A stretch of 64,000 nt of DNA from Nematostella vectensis. Lineage: Eukaryota > Cnidaria > Anthozoa > Actiniaria > Edwardsiidae. The stretch is taken from contig NC_064034.1 of NCBI RefSeq assembly GCF_932526225.1, positions 5,070,001 to 5,134,000 of the forward strand. Direction: 5' to 3'. Each line of letters opens with the position of its first letter. The first letter of the stretch is position 1. The notes beneath the pieces were generated by a model, which made no database searches, had not been told where the DNA came from, and saw only the letters and a list, made by a program, of their open reading frames with translations. Made by a program: the position numbers and the translations under genes. Below are positions 14,881 through 26,432 of the stretch, piece by piece.

Positions 14881-17800
14881 GGTATGTAATACAACCCGTG
14901 AAATGAAGTAAGGTGGGCCTTTGGGTATGTAATGCCACACGTGAAATGAAGTAAGGTGGGCCTTTGGATATATAATACAACCCGTGAAATGAAGTAAGGT
15001 GGGCCTTTGGGTATGTAATGCAACACGTGAAATGAAGTAAGGTGGGCCTTTAGGTATGTAATGCAACACGTGAAATGAAGTAAGGTGGGCCTTTAAATAT
15101 GTAATGCAACACGTGAAATGAAGTAAGGTGGGCCTTTGGGTATGTAATACAACCCGTGAAATGAAGTAAGGTGGGCCTTTGGGTATGTAATACAACCCGT
15201 GAAATGAAATAAGGTTTGCCTTTGGGTATGTAATGCCACACGTGAAATGAAGTAAGGTGGGCCTTTGGGTATGTAATACAACCCGTGAAATGAAGTAAGG
15301 TGGGCCTTTGGGTATGTAATGCAACACGTGAAATGAAGTAAGGTGGGCCTTTAGGTATGTAATGCAACACGTGAAATGAAGTAAGGTGGGCCTTTAGGTA
15401 TGTAATGCAACACGTGAAATGAAGTAAGGTGGGCCTTTGGGTATGTAATGCAAACTGTTAAATGAAGTAAGGTGGGCCTTTGGGTACGTAATACAACCCG
15501 TGAAATGAAATAAGGTGGGCCTTTGGTTATGTAATGCAACACGTGAAATGAAGTAAGGTGGGCCTTTGGGTATGTAATACAACACGTGAAATGAATTAAG
15601 GTGGGCCTTTGGGTATGTAATGTAACTTGTGAAATGAAGTAAGGTGGGCCTTTGGGTATGTAATGTAACACGTGAAATGAAGTAAGGTGGGCCTTTGGGT
15701 ATGTAATGTAACACCTGAAATGAAGTAAGGTGGTCCTTTGGGTATGTAATGCAACACGTGTAATGAAGTAAGGTGGGCCGATGGGTATGTTATGCAACCC
15801 GTGTAATTATGTAAGGTGGGCCTTTCGGTATGTAATGCAACACGTGAAATGAAGTAAGGTGGGTTTTTGGGTATGTAATACAACACGTGAAATGAAGTAA
15901 GGTGGGCCTTTGGGTACGTAATGTAACACGTGAAATGAAGTAAGGTGGGCCTTTGGGTATGTAATGTAACACGTGAAATGAAGTAAGGTGGGCCTTTGGG
16001 TATGTAATGTAACACCTGAAATGAAGTAAGGTGGGCCTTTGGGTATGTAATGCAACACGTGTAATGAAGTAAGGTGGGCCGATGGGTATGTAATGCAACC
16101 CGTGTAATTATGTAAGGTGGGCCTTTCGGTATGTAATGCAACACGTGAAATGAAGTAAGGTGGGCCTTTGGGTATGTAATGCAACACGTGAAATGAAGTA
16201 AGGTGGGCCTTTGGGTATGTAATGCAACACGTGAAATAAAGTAGGGTGGGCCTTTGGGTATGTAATGCAACACGTGAAATGAAGTAAGGTGGGCCTTTAA
16301 ATATGTAATGCAACACGTGAAATGAAGTAAGGTGGGCCTTTGGGTATGTAATACAACCCGTGAAATGAAGTAAGGTGGGCCTTTGGGTATGTAATACAAC
16401 ACGTGAAATGAAGTAAGGTGGGCCTTTGTTTACGTAATGCAACACGTGAAATGAAGTAAGGTGGGCCTTTGGGTATGTAATACAACCCGTGAAATGAAGT
16501 AAGGTGGGCCTTTAGGTATGTAATGCAACACGTGAAATGAAGTAAGGTGGGCCTTTAAATATGTAATGCAACACGTGAAATGAAGTAAGGTGGGCCTTTG
16601 GGTATGTAATACAACCCGTGAAATGAAGTAAGGTGGGCCTTTGGGTATGTAATACAACCCGTGAAATGAAATAAGGTTTGCCTTTGGGTATGTAATGCCA
16701 CACGTGAAATGAAGTAAGGTGGGCCTTTGGGTATGTAATACAACCCGTGAAATGAAGTAAGGTGGGCCTTTGGGTATGTAATGCAACACGTGAAATGAAG
16801 TAAGGTGGGCCTTTAGGTATGTAATGCAACACGTGAAATAAAGTAAGGTGGGGCTTTAGGTATGTAATGCAACACGTGAAATGAAGTAAGGTGGGCATTT
16901 TGGTATGTAATACAACCCGTGAAATGAAGTAAGGTGGGCATTTGGGTATGTAATTCAACACGTGAAATGAAGTAAGGTGGGCCTTTGGGTATGTAATGCA
17001 ACACGTGAAATGAAGTAAGGTGGGCATTTGGGTATGTAATACAACCCGTAAAATGAAGTAAGGTGGGCCTTTGGGTATGTAATGCAGCCCGTAAAATGAA
17101 GTAAGGTGGGCCTTTGGGTATGTAATGCAACACGTGAAATGAAGTAAGGTGGGCCTTTGGATATGTAATACAACCCGTGAAATGAAGTAAGGTGGGCATT
17201 TGGGTATGTAATGCAACTCGTGAAATGAAGTAAGGTGGGCCTTTGGGTATGTAATGGAACACGTGAAATGAAGTAAGGTGGGCCTTTGGGTATGTAATGC
17301 AACACGTGAAATGAAGTAAGGTGGGCATTTGGGTATGTAATGAAACACGTAAAATGAAGTAAGGTGGGCCTTTGGGTATGTAATGCAACACGTGAAAAGA
17401 AGTAAGGTGGGCCTTTGAGAATGTAATACAACACGTGAAATGGAGTAAGGTGGGCCTTTGGTTATGTAATGCAACACGTGAAATGAAGTAAGGTGGGGCT
17501 TTGGGTATGTAATGCAACACCGTGAAATGAAGTAAGGTGGGCCTTTGGGTATGTAATGCAAACCGTGAAATGAAGTAAGGTGGGCCTTTGGGTATGTAAT
17601 GCAACACGTGAAATGAAGTAAGGTGGGCCTTTGGGTACGTAATGTAACACGTGAAATGAAGTAAGGTGGGCCTTTGGGTATGTAATGTAACACGTGAAAT
17701 GAAGTAAGGTGGGCCTTTGGGTATGTAATGTAACACCTGAAATGAAGTAAGGTGGGCCTTTGGGTATGTAATGCAACACGTGTAATGAAGTAAGGTGGGC

Positions 17801-20800
17801 CTATGGGTATGTAATGCAACCCGTGTAATTATGTAAGGTGGGCCTTTCGGTATGTAATGCAACACGTGAAATGAAGTAAGGTGGGCCTTTGGGTATGTAA
17901 TGCAACACGTGAAATAAAGTAAGGTGGGCCTTTGGGTATGTAATGCAACACGTGAAATAAAGTAGGGTGGGCCTTTGGGTATGTAATGCAACACGTGAAA
18001 TGAAGTAAGGTGGGCCTTTGGGTATGTAATGCAACACGTGAAATGAAGTAAGGTGGGCCTTTGGGTATGTAATGCAACACGTAAAATGAAGTAAGGTGGG
18101 CCTTTGGATATGTAATACAACCCGTGAAATGAAGTAAGGTGGGCCTTTGGGTATGTAATGCAACACGTGAAATGAAGTAAGGTGGGCCTTTGGGTATGTG
18201 ATGCCACACGTGAAATGAAGTAAGGTGGGCCTTTGGGTACGTAATGCAACACGTGAAATAAAGTAAGGTGGGCCTTTGGGTATGTAATGCAACACGTGAA
18301 ATAAAGTAAGGTGGGCCTTTGGGTATGTAATGCAACACGTGAAATGAAGTAAGATGGGCCTTTGGGTATGTAATACAACCCGTGAAATGAAGTAAGGTGG
18401 GCCTTTGGGTATGTAATACAACCCGTGAAATGAAGTAAGGTGGGCCTTTGGGTATGTAATGCCACACGTGAAATGAAGTAAGGTGGGCCTTTGGATATAT
18501 AATACAACCCGTGAAATGAAGTAAGGTGGGCCTTTGGGTATGTAATGCAACACGTGAAATGAAGTAAGGTGGGCCTTTAGGTATGTAATACAACACGTGA
18601 AATGAAGTAAGGTGGGCCTTTAAATATGTAATGCAACACGTGAAATGAAGTAAGGTGGGCCTTTGGGTATGTAATACAACCCGTGAAATGAAGTAAGGTG
18701 GGCCTTTGGGTATGTAATACAACCCGTGAAATGAAATAAGGTTTGCCTTTGGGTATGTAATGCCACACGTGAAATGAAGTAAGGTGGGCCTTTGGGTATG
18801 TAATACAACCCGTGAAATGAAGTAAGGTCGGCCTTTGGGTATGTAATGCAACACGTGAAATGAAGTAAGGTGGGCCTTTAGGTATGTAATGCAACACGTG
18901 AAATGAAGTAAGGTGGGCCTTTGGGTATGTAATACAACCCGTGAAATGAAGTAAGGTGGGCCTTTGGGTATGTAATACAACCCGTGAAATGAAGTAAGGT
19001 GGGCCTTTAGGTATGTAATGCAACACGTGAAATGAAGTAAGGTGGGCCTTTAAATATGTAATGCAACACGTGAAATGAAGTAAGGTGGGCCTTTGGGTAT
19101 GTAATACAACCCGTGAAATGAAGTAAGGTGGGCCTTTGGGTATGTAATACAACCCGTGAAATGAAATAAGGTTTGCCTTTGGGTATGTAATGCCACACGT
19201 GAAATGAAGTAAGGTGGGCCTTTGGGTATGTAATACAACCCGTGAAATGAAGTAAGGTGGGCCTTTGGGTATGTAATGCAACACGTGAAATGAAGTAAGG
19301 TGGGCCTTTAGGTATGTAATGCAACACGTGAAATAAAGTAAGGTGGGGCTTTAGGTATGTAATGCAACACGTGAAATGAAGTAAGATGGGCATTTTGGTA
19401 TGTAATACAACCCGTGAAATGAAGTAAGGTGGGCATTTGGGTATTTAATTCAACACGTGAAATGAAGTAAGGTGGGCCTTTGGGTATGTAATGCAACACG
19501 TGAAATGAAGTAAGGTGGGCATTTGGGTATGTAATACAACCCGTAAAATGAAGTAAGGTGGGCCTTTGAGAATGTAATACAACACGTGAAATGGAGTAAG
19601 GTGGGCCTTTGGTTATGTAATGCAACACGTGAAATGAAGTAAGGTGGGGCTTTGGGTATGTAATGCAACACCGTGAAATGAAGTAAGGTGGGCCTTTGGG
19701 TATGTAATGCAAACCGTGAAATGAAGTAAGGTGGGCCTTTGGGTATGTAATGCAACACGTGAAATGAAGTAAGGTGGGCCTTTGGGTACGTAATGTAACA
19801 CGTGAAATGAAGTAAGGTGGGCCTTTGGGTATGTAATGTAACACGTGAAATGAAGTAAGGTGGGCCTTTGGGTATGTAATGTAACACCTGAAATGAAGTA
19901 AGGTGGGCCTTTGGGTATGTAATGCAACACGTGTAATGAAGTAAGGTGGGCCTATGGGTATGTAATGCAACCCGTGTAATTATGTAAGGTGGGCCTTTCG
20001 GTATGTAATGCAACACGTGAAATGAAGTAAGGTGGGCCTTTGGGTATGTAATGCAACACGTGAAATAAAGTAAGGTGGGCCTTTGGGTATGTAATGCAAC
20101 ACGTGAAATAAAGTAGGGTGGGCCTTTGGGTATGTAATGCAACACGTGAAATGAAGTAAGGTGGGCCTTTGGGTATGTAATGCAACACGTGAAATGAAGT
20201 AAGGTGGGCCTTTGGGTATGTAATGCAACACGTAAAATGAAGTAAGGTGGGCCTTTGGATATGTAATACAACCCGTGAAATGAAGTAAGGTGGGCCTTTG
20301 GGTATGTAATGCAACACGTGAAATGAAGTAAGGTGGGCCTTTGGGTATGTGATGCCACACGTGAAATGAAGTAAGGTGGGCCTTTGGGTACGTAATGCAA
20401 CACGTGAAATAAAGTAAGGTGGGCCTTTGGGTATGTAATGCAACACGTGAAATAAAGTAAGGTGGGCCTTTGGGTATGTAATGCAACACGTGAAATGAAG
20501 TAAGATGGGCCTTTGGGTATGTAATACAACCCGTGAAATGAAGTAAGGTGGGCCTTTGGGTATGTAATACAACCCGTGAAATGAAGTAAGGTGGGCCTTT
20601 GGGTATGTAATGCCACACGTGAAATGAAGTAAGGTGGGCCTTTGGATATATAATACAACCCGTGAAATGAAGTAAGGTGGGCCTTTGGGTATGTAATGCA
20701 ACACGTGAAATGAAGTAAGGTGGGCCTTTAGGTATGTAATACAACACGTGAAATGAAGTAAGGTGGGCCTTTAAATATGTAATGCAACACGTGAAATGAA

Positions 20801-21030
20801 GTAAGGTGGGCCTTTGGGTATGTAATACAACCCGTGAAATGAAGTAAGGTGGGCCTTTGGGTATGTAATACAACCCGTGAAATGAAATAAGGTTTGCCTT
20901 TGGGTATGTAATGCCACACGTGAAATGAAGTAAGGTGGGCCTTTGGGTATGTAATACAACCCGTGAAATGAAGTAAGGTGGGCCTTTGGGTATGTAATGC
21001 AACACGTGAAATGAAGTAAGGTGGGCCTTT
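14881..21030. repeat. Satellite higher-order block, copy B, with an 8-unit deletion
   Basis: This is the second copy of the 6.5-kb block. Up to about 19.56 kb the offset to copy A is 6495 bp; after that it drops to 6151 bp, so 344 bp (exactly eight 43-bp units) are missing. The GAGAATGTAATAC marker shows this: 10922, 13417, 17417 and 19568. A deletion of a whole number of units is what misaligned recombination within a tandem array would give. Confidence 0.75.
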
Positions 21031-24000
21031 AGGTATGTAATGCAACACGTGAAATGAAGTAAGGTGGGCCTTTAGGTATGTAATGCAACACGTGAAATGA
21101 AGTAAGGTGGGCCTTTGGGTATGTAATGCAAACTGTTAAATGAAGTAAGGTGGGCCTTTGGATATATAATACAACCCGTGAAATGAAGTAAGGTGGGCCT
21201 TTGGTTATGTAATGCAACACGTGAAATGAAGTAAGATGGGCCTTTGGGTATGTAATACAACACGTGAAATGAATTAAGGTGGGCCTTTGGGTACGTAATG
21301 TAACTTGTGAAATGAAGTAAGGTGGGCCTTTGGGTATGTAATGTAACACCTGAAATGAAGTAAGGTGGTCCTTTGGGTATGTAATGCAACACGTGTAATG
21401 AAGTAAGGTGGGCCGATGGGTATGTTATGCAACCCGTGTAATTATGTAAGGTGGGCCTTTCGGTATGTAATGCAACACGTGAAATGAAGTAAGGTGGGCC
21501 TTTGGGTATGTAATACAACACGTGAAATGAAGTAAGGTGGGCCTTTGGGTACGTAATGTAACACGTGAAATGAAGTAAGGTGGGCCTTTGGGTATGTAAT
21601 GTAACACGTGAAATGAAGTAAGGTGGGCCTTTGGGTATGTAATGTAACACCTGAAATGAAGTAAGGTGGGCCTTTGGGTATGTAATGCAACACGTGTAAT
21701 GAAGTAAGGTGGGCCGATGGGTATGTAATGCAACCCGTGTAATTATGTAAGGTGGGCCTTTGGGTATGTAATGCAACACGTGAAATGAAGTAAGGTGGGC
21801 CTTTGGGTATGTAATGCAACACGTGAAATGAAGTAAGGTGGGCCTTTGGGTATGTAATGCAACACGTGAAATAAAGTAGGGTGGGCCTTTGGGTATGTAA
21901 TGCAACACGTGAAATGAAGTAAGGTGGGCCTTTGGGTATGTAATGCAACACGTGAAATGAAGTAAGGTGGGCCTTTGGGTATGTAATGCAACACGTGAAA
22001 TGAAGTAAGGTGGGCCTTTGGGTATGTAATGCAACACGTGAAATGAAGTAAGGTGGGCCTTTGGATATGTAATACAACCCGTGAAATGAAGTAATGTGGG
22101 CCTTTGGGTATGTAATACAACCCGTGAAATGAAGTAAGGTGGGCCTTTGGGTATGTAATACAACCCGTGAAATGAAGTAAGGTGGGCCTTTGGGTACGTA
22201 ATGCAACACGTGAAATGAAGTAAGGTGGGCCTTTGGGTATGTAATGTAACACGTGAAATGAAGTAAGGTGGGCCTTTGGGTATGTAATGCCACACGTGAA
22301 ATGAAGTAAGGTGGGCCTTTGGATATATAATACAACCCGTGAAATGAAGTAAGGTGGGCCTTTGGGTATGTAATGCAACACGTGAAATGAAGTAAGGTGG
22401 GCCTTTAGGTATGTAATACAACACGTGAAATGAAGTAAGGTGGGCCTTTAAATATGTAATGCAACACGTGAAATGAAGTAAGGTGGGCCTTTGGGTATGT
22501 AATACAACCCGTGAAATGAAGTAAGGTGGGCCTTTGGGTATGTAATACAACCCGTGAAATGAAATAAGGTTTGCCTTTGGGTATGTAATGCCACACGTGA
22601 AATGAAGTAAGGTGGGCCTTTGGGTATGTAATACAACCCGTGAAATGAAGTAAGGTCGGCCTTTGGGTATGTAATGCAACACGTGAAATGAAGTAAGGTG
22701 GGCCTTTAGGTATGTAATGCAACACGTGAAATGAAGTAAGGTGGGCCTTTAGGTATGTAATGCAACACGTGAAATGAAGTAAGGTGGGCCTTTGGGTATG
22801 TAATGCAAACTGTTAAATGAAGTAAGGTGGGCCTTTGGGTACGTAATACAACCCGTGAAATGAAATAAGGTGGGCCTTTGGTTATGTAATGCAACACGTG
22901 AAATGAAGTAAGATGGGCCTTTGGGTATGTAATACAACACGTGAAATGAATTAAGGTGGGCCTTTGGGTACGTAATGTAACTTGTGAAATGAAGTAAGGT
23001 GGGCCTTTGGGTATGTAATGTAACACCTGAAATGAAGTAAGGTGGTCCTTTGGGTATGTAATGCAACACGTGTAATGAAGTAAGGTGGGCCGATGGGTAT
23101 GTTATGCAACCCGTGTAATTATGTAAGGTGGGCCTTTCGGTATGTAATGCAACACGTGAAATGAAGTAAGGTGGGCCTTTGGGTATGTAATACAACACGT
23201 GAAATGAAGTAAGGTGGGCCTTTGGGTACGTAATGTAACACGTGAAATGAAGTAAGGTGGGCCTTTGGGTATGTAATGTAACACGTGAAATGAAGTAAGG
23301 TGGGCCTTTGGGTATGTAATGTAACACCTGAAATGAAGTAAGGTGGGCCTTTGGGTATGTAATGCAACACGTGTAATGAAGTAAGGTGGGCCGATGGGTA
23401 TGTAATGCAACCCGTGTAATTATGTAAGGTGGGCCTTTGGGTATGTAATGCAACACGTGAAATGAAGTAAGGTGGGCCTTTGGGTATGTAATGCAACACG
23501 TGAAATGAAGTAAGGTGGGCCTTTGGGTATGTAATGCAACACGTGAAATAAAGTAGGGTGGGCCTTTGGGTATGTAATGCAACACGTGAAATGAAGTAAG
23601 GTGGGCCTTTGGGTATGTAATGCAACACGTGAAATGAAGTAAGGTGGGCCTTTGGGTATGTAATGCAACACGTGAAATGAAGTAAGGTGGGCCTTTGGGT
23701 ATGTAATGCAACACGTGAAATGAAGTAAGGTGGGCCTTTGGATATGTAATACAACCCGTGAAATGAAGTAATGTGGGCCTTTGGGTATGTAATACAACCC
23801 GTGAAATGAAGTAAGGTGGGCCTTTGGGTATGTAATACAACCCGTGAAATGAAGTAAGGTGGGCCTTTGGGTACGTAATGCAACACGTGAAATGAAGTAA
23901 GGTGGGCCTTTGGGTATGTAATGTAACACGTGAAATGAAGTAAGGTGGGCCTTTGGGTATGTAATGTAACACGTGAAATGAAGTAAGGTGGGCCTTTGGG

Positions 24001-24081
24001 TATGTAATGCAGTACCGTGAGATGAAGTAAGGTGGGCCTTTGGGTATGTAATACAACCCGTGAAATGAAGTAAGGTGGGCC
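20728..24081. repeat. 1677-bp duplication at the right end of the satellite
   Basis: Variant units from about 20728 recur from about 22405 at an offset of exactly 1677 bp (39 units of 43 bp). They include CCTTTAAATATG, AACTGTTAAATG, TAACTTGTGAAATG, the GGCCGATGGGTATGTTATGC unit and GTGTAATTATG. The copies differ at a few positions, for instance GGATATATAATAC near 21160 against GGGTACGTAATAC near 22836. The right edge is approximate. Confidence 0.75.
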
Positions 24082-24135
24082 TTTGGGTATGTAATGCAAC
24101 CCGTGTAATTATGTAAGGTGGGCCTTTGGGTATGT

Positions 24136-25598
24136 CACGCAATGTCAGTCACGTAATGTATGCCAGTCACAGCATATTCCTTAGAATCATATCCACGTTA
24201 CTGGTCACGTTTCTTCAACTTATTTTTTATCTAAATAGTAAAAAAGGAACAAATATGTATCCTTTTCTCGTACATCGTGTACTCTAGTACCTAGCTCTTT
24301 GAGGAGCATCGCTCATTTTTGTCGTTCTTATTAGAAACCAGTCAGGATATAAGAACTCCCATTGGAATTCTCTTTCTTTTTCCATCTTCGAAAATGATTC
24401 GATAAGCGCCAGCACACGGAATGTAAAAATGCCTTTTAACATGTGCAAGAACTGCGGCATATGTTAAGGCCAAAAATAATTTTCGATTATTTGTTTGAGA
24501 AAAGGACTTTTGTTCAGTTACAGAAAATGTTTAACCAGCGTTTCAAGTGTCAAGACATGTGCGTCATTTAAACGTCTAACGAACAAACCACGGATAACAA
24601 AGTTCAAGGAATAATAAAACCCGTAATAGCCTCGCTTAATGGTATGGGACATAAAAAGGAAGTCATTCCACCCTTGTAACGTCATTTGAATGATGTTAAT
24701 ACCTAGTTATCTGCATCATTGACGTCGCTTGACAATACCTCGTGCGTAGAAAGAACTAGTTATTTTAATCGCTGTTTAGCATGAAAAATCCGGCCAACAC
24801 GTAGAAAAATGTATAAACTGCAGGTGTTTCTACCTTGGCCCACGCTGACGTCATGAGGAGATGGCAAAATTTAGCACGTGCTGGGACTTGGATGTTATGT
24901 TCGAGAAAATGTTTTCGTCGCGCACGCGAGCAGCATGGAGTGATTGACGCAATATTATGGCGTCATATGTCTCGATGTGTGCACGTCCTGCGAGACGTTT
25001 TTTTTATCCAGGGAGGGGTACCTAGTGGTCGTGCTCGGAGCTGCTGTCTCTGCAGTACAAACTAAAGAAGCCCCATAAGTGGTCCTTGGCCGAGTGAGTC
25101 CTCCGATCAGTTACGAGCATGCGATTATCAGCATAAAAAAAGAATATGGTCAAATTGAAAAAAATTCAATTGAATATACAAGTACTTGGAAATAAATATT
25201 GCTATATCATATGGGAACCTGCGGTGAAACTTTAACTTTTGAGGAGCCATTGTGCTAACAATTATAGCCTTAGATGATCGAATGTTTACGAGCCTTAGAA
25301 CACTAGATCAATCGCGTGGGTTACTGAGGTACATATCTGAGGAGTTGGGCAAGAAGTGATCGAAGACAGCGCTATGGTATCCATTCTACCAATTACTCAG
25401 CAAAGACGCGCTGTTCGCGTTCTTCAGTCTGGGAACTAGATGCTTAGTTTAAACCATGCATGGCTTTTGAAGTATCATTTCTTTCCTGCAAGTGTGGGCG
25501 ACACAGTCGACCGATTATTCGTTTTGGACTAGGGAGGGGCTGTAGCTGGGGGTGTTGGTACTCTAAATGCATGCAGTAATTCGTAATTTGTATTTCAG
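24136..25598. other. Intergenic, no gene recognised
   Basis: This is unique AT-rich sequence between the satellite and the first candidate exon. The first 40 bases next to the satellite carry small GTCACG/GTAATG repeats. A plus-strand open frame at about 24835-25065 begins with TTG, has no recognisable domain and is taken as chance. No RNA gene is seen. Confidence 0.6.
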
Positions 25599-25678
25599 GC
25601 TATGAGATGGAAAAGCGAATGGCGCACCAGGGTGCAAGATACTGTTTAGCGTCTCAAGCACAGACTGGAGTGAGGCAA
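25599..25678 (+). CDS. Candidate internal exon of an unrecognised gene
   Basis: A good 3' splice site (TTGTATTTCAG) opens a frame reading YEMEKRMAHQGARYCLASQ and a few more residues. It is followed by two possible donors, GGA|GTGAGG (exon end 25669) and CAA|GTGTTA (exon end 25678). It lies upstream of the Pro/Ser-rich terminal exon on the same strand and could belong to that gene. The reading phases of the candidate junctions do not settle this. I do not recognise the peptide. The exon call rests on splice signals and composition only. Confidence 0.3.
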
Positions 25679-26014
25679 GTGTTAAGCGTTACTCGCCATA
25701 ATATCCCAGTAATTATTTCCCAGTCATTTCCATTGAGTCCTGTGTTATTTGGTACAAATACTAATAGAGATACTCATATACGCCCTCACCATCATCTCCT
25801 CACAGATATATAAAATACGAAAATCGTTATTCAAATATTCTTATGGAAAGATATTAGGCATGTCATTATTTGATAACCTTTTTTCTTCGCACCTGTTGAA
25901 GATGGCCAGCGTCTATTCAAAATGACTGTTTTAACAAAAAAATATTCACCTTCAAAGCGCTTCCATGCGATCATGTTTTGCGCGATCTCTCTGGTCTCTT
26001 TAATTCTTAATTCT

Positions 26015-26162
26015 TCCGTAATCTGTATGGATATAACCTATTATTACAGTTAAATCAGAATCTACAGTATTTCTAAAATTGGTGTTATTCCGCAATCTGT
26101 ATGGATATAACCTAGCATTACAATTAACTCAGAATCTACAGTACTTCTTAAATTGGCATTTG
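26015..26162. repeat. 74-bp imperfect tandem duplication
   Basis: Two adjacent copies begin TCCGTAATCTGTATGG (26015) and TCCGCAATCTGTATGG (26089). Both continue through GATATAACCTA, a short A/T stretch, CAGAATCTACAGTA and TTCT. The copies have several mismatches, so this is an old local duplication with no coding content. Confidence 0.7.
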
Positions 26163-26432
26163 AATAAATTAGAATTGCGCAAATAATAATCGTCGGGAGC
26201 GCTTTGAAAATGTATTTCATATTTCATATGTATTTTGTTAGGTTGGGGGGGGAGTCCTTTTAAATAGACGCAGGCCAACTTAAGATAAGAATTTCGTTAT
26301 TCGAGTATTGTATTGTGTATTCCTTGTAAGGGATGTTCGGTATTTCATATTAAATAACATTTTCCTTCACACCTCATCTAAAATAAGACTATCGCTATTC
26401 TTAGCTCCTTTGGCTAATGGTCCTTGTTACAG

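Larger units (their letters stand above)
1..24135. repeat. 43-bp satellite DNA array (about 560 units, left end open)
   Basis: The stretch is a head-to-tail tandem array with a 43-bp unit; occasional units are 44 bp through an extra C (CACCGTG for CACGTG). Constant blocks in every unit are GTAAGGTGGGCC and GGGTATGTAATGC (or GTAATAC), joined through CAACACGTGAAATGAA. Common variants read CCTTTAGG, CCTTTAAAT, GGGCATTTGG, GTGTAATTATG, AACTGTTAAATG or GGCCGATGG at fixed places. No non-satellite insertion is visible. The plus strand is full of stops (TGA and TAA in GAAATGAAGTAA). The minus strand is stop-free in all frames, which produces long artefactual ORFs. The array runs off the left edge of the window and ends abruptly on the right in a flank with GTCACG-type micro-duplications. 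The length suggests a constitutive heterochromatin block (centromeric, pericentromeric or subtelomeric); which one cannot be told here. Confidence 0.98.

Noticed and set aside
1-24135. CRISPR-like appearance of regular short repeats
   Set aside because: There are no unique spacers between units; the whole 43 bp repeats, and the flanking genes are eukaryotic.
1-24135. Telomeric repeat (TTTAGG/TTGGG-like words)
   Set aside because: The 43-bp unit only contains such words by chance; no TTAGGG tandem run is present.
368-24142. Dozens of long minus-strand open frames (up to 868 codons) with a PKGPPYFISR-type repeat
   Set aside because: They are the stop-free strand of the 43-bp satellite read in rotating phase, begin almost always at GTG or TTG rather than ATG, and exist in all three frames at once. 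They are not annotated as genes.
24835-25065. Plus-strand 76-codon frame next to the satellite
   Set aside because: It starts at TTG, has no domain, no clear splice signals and no compositional support.
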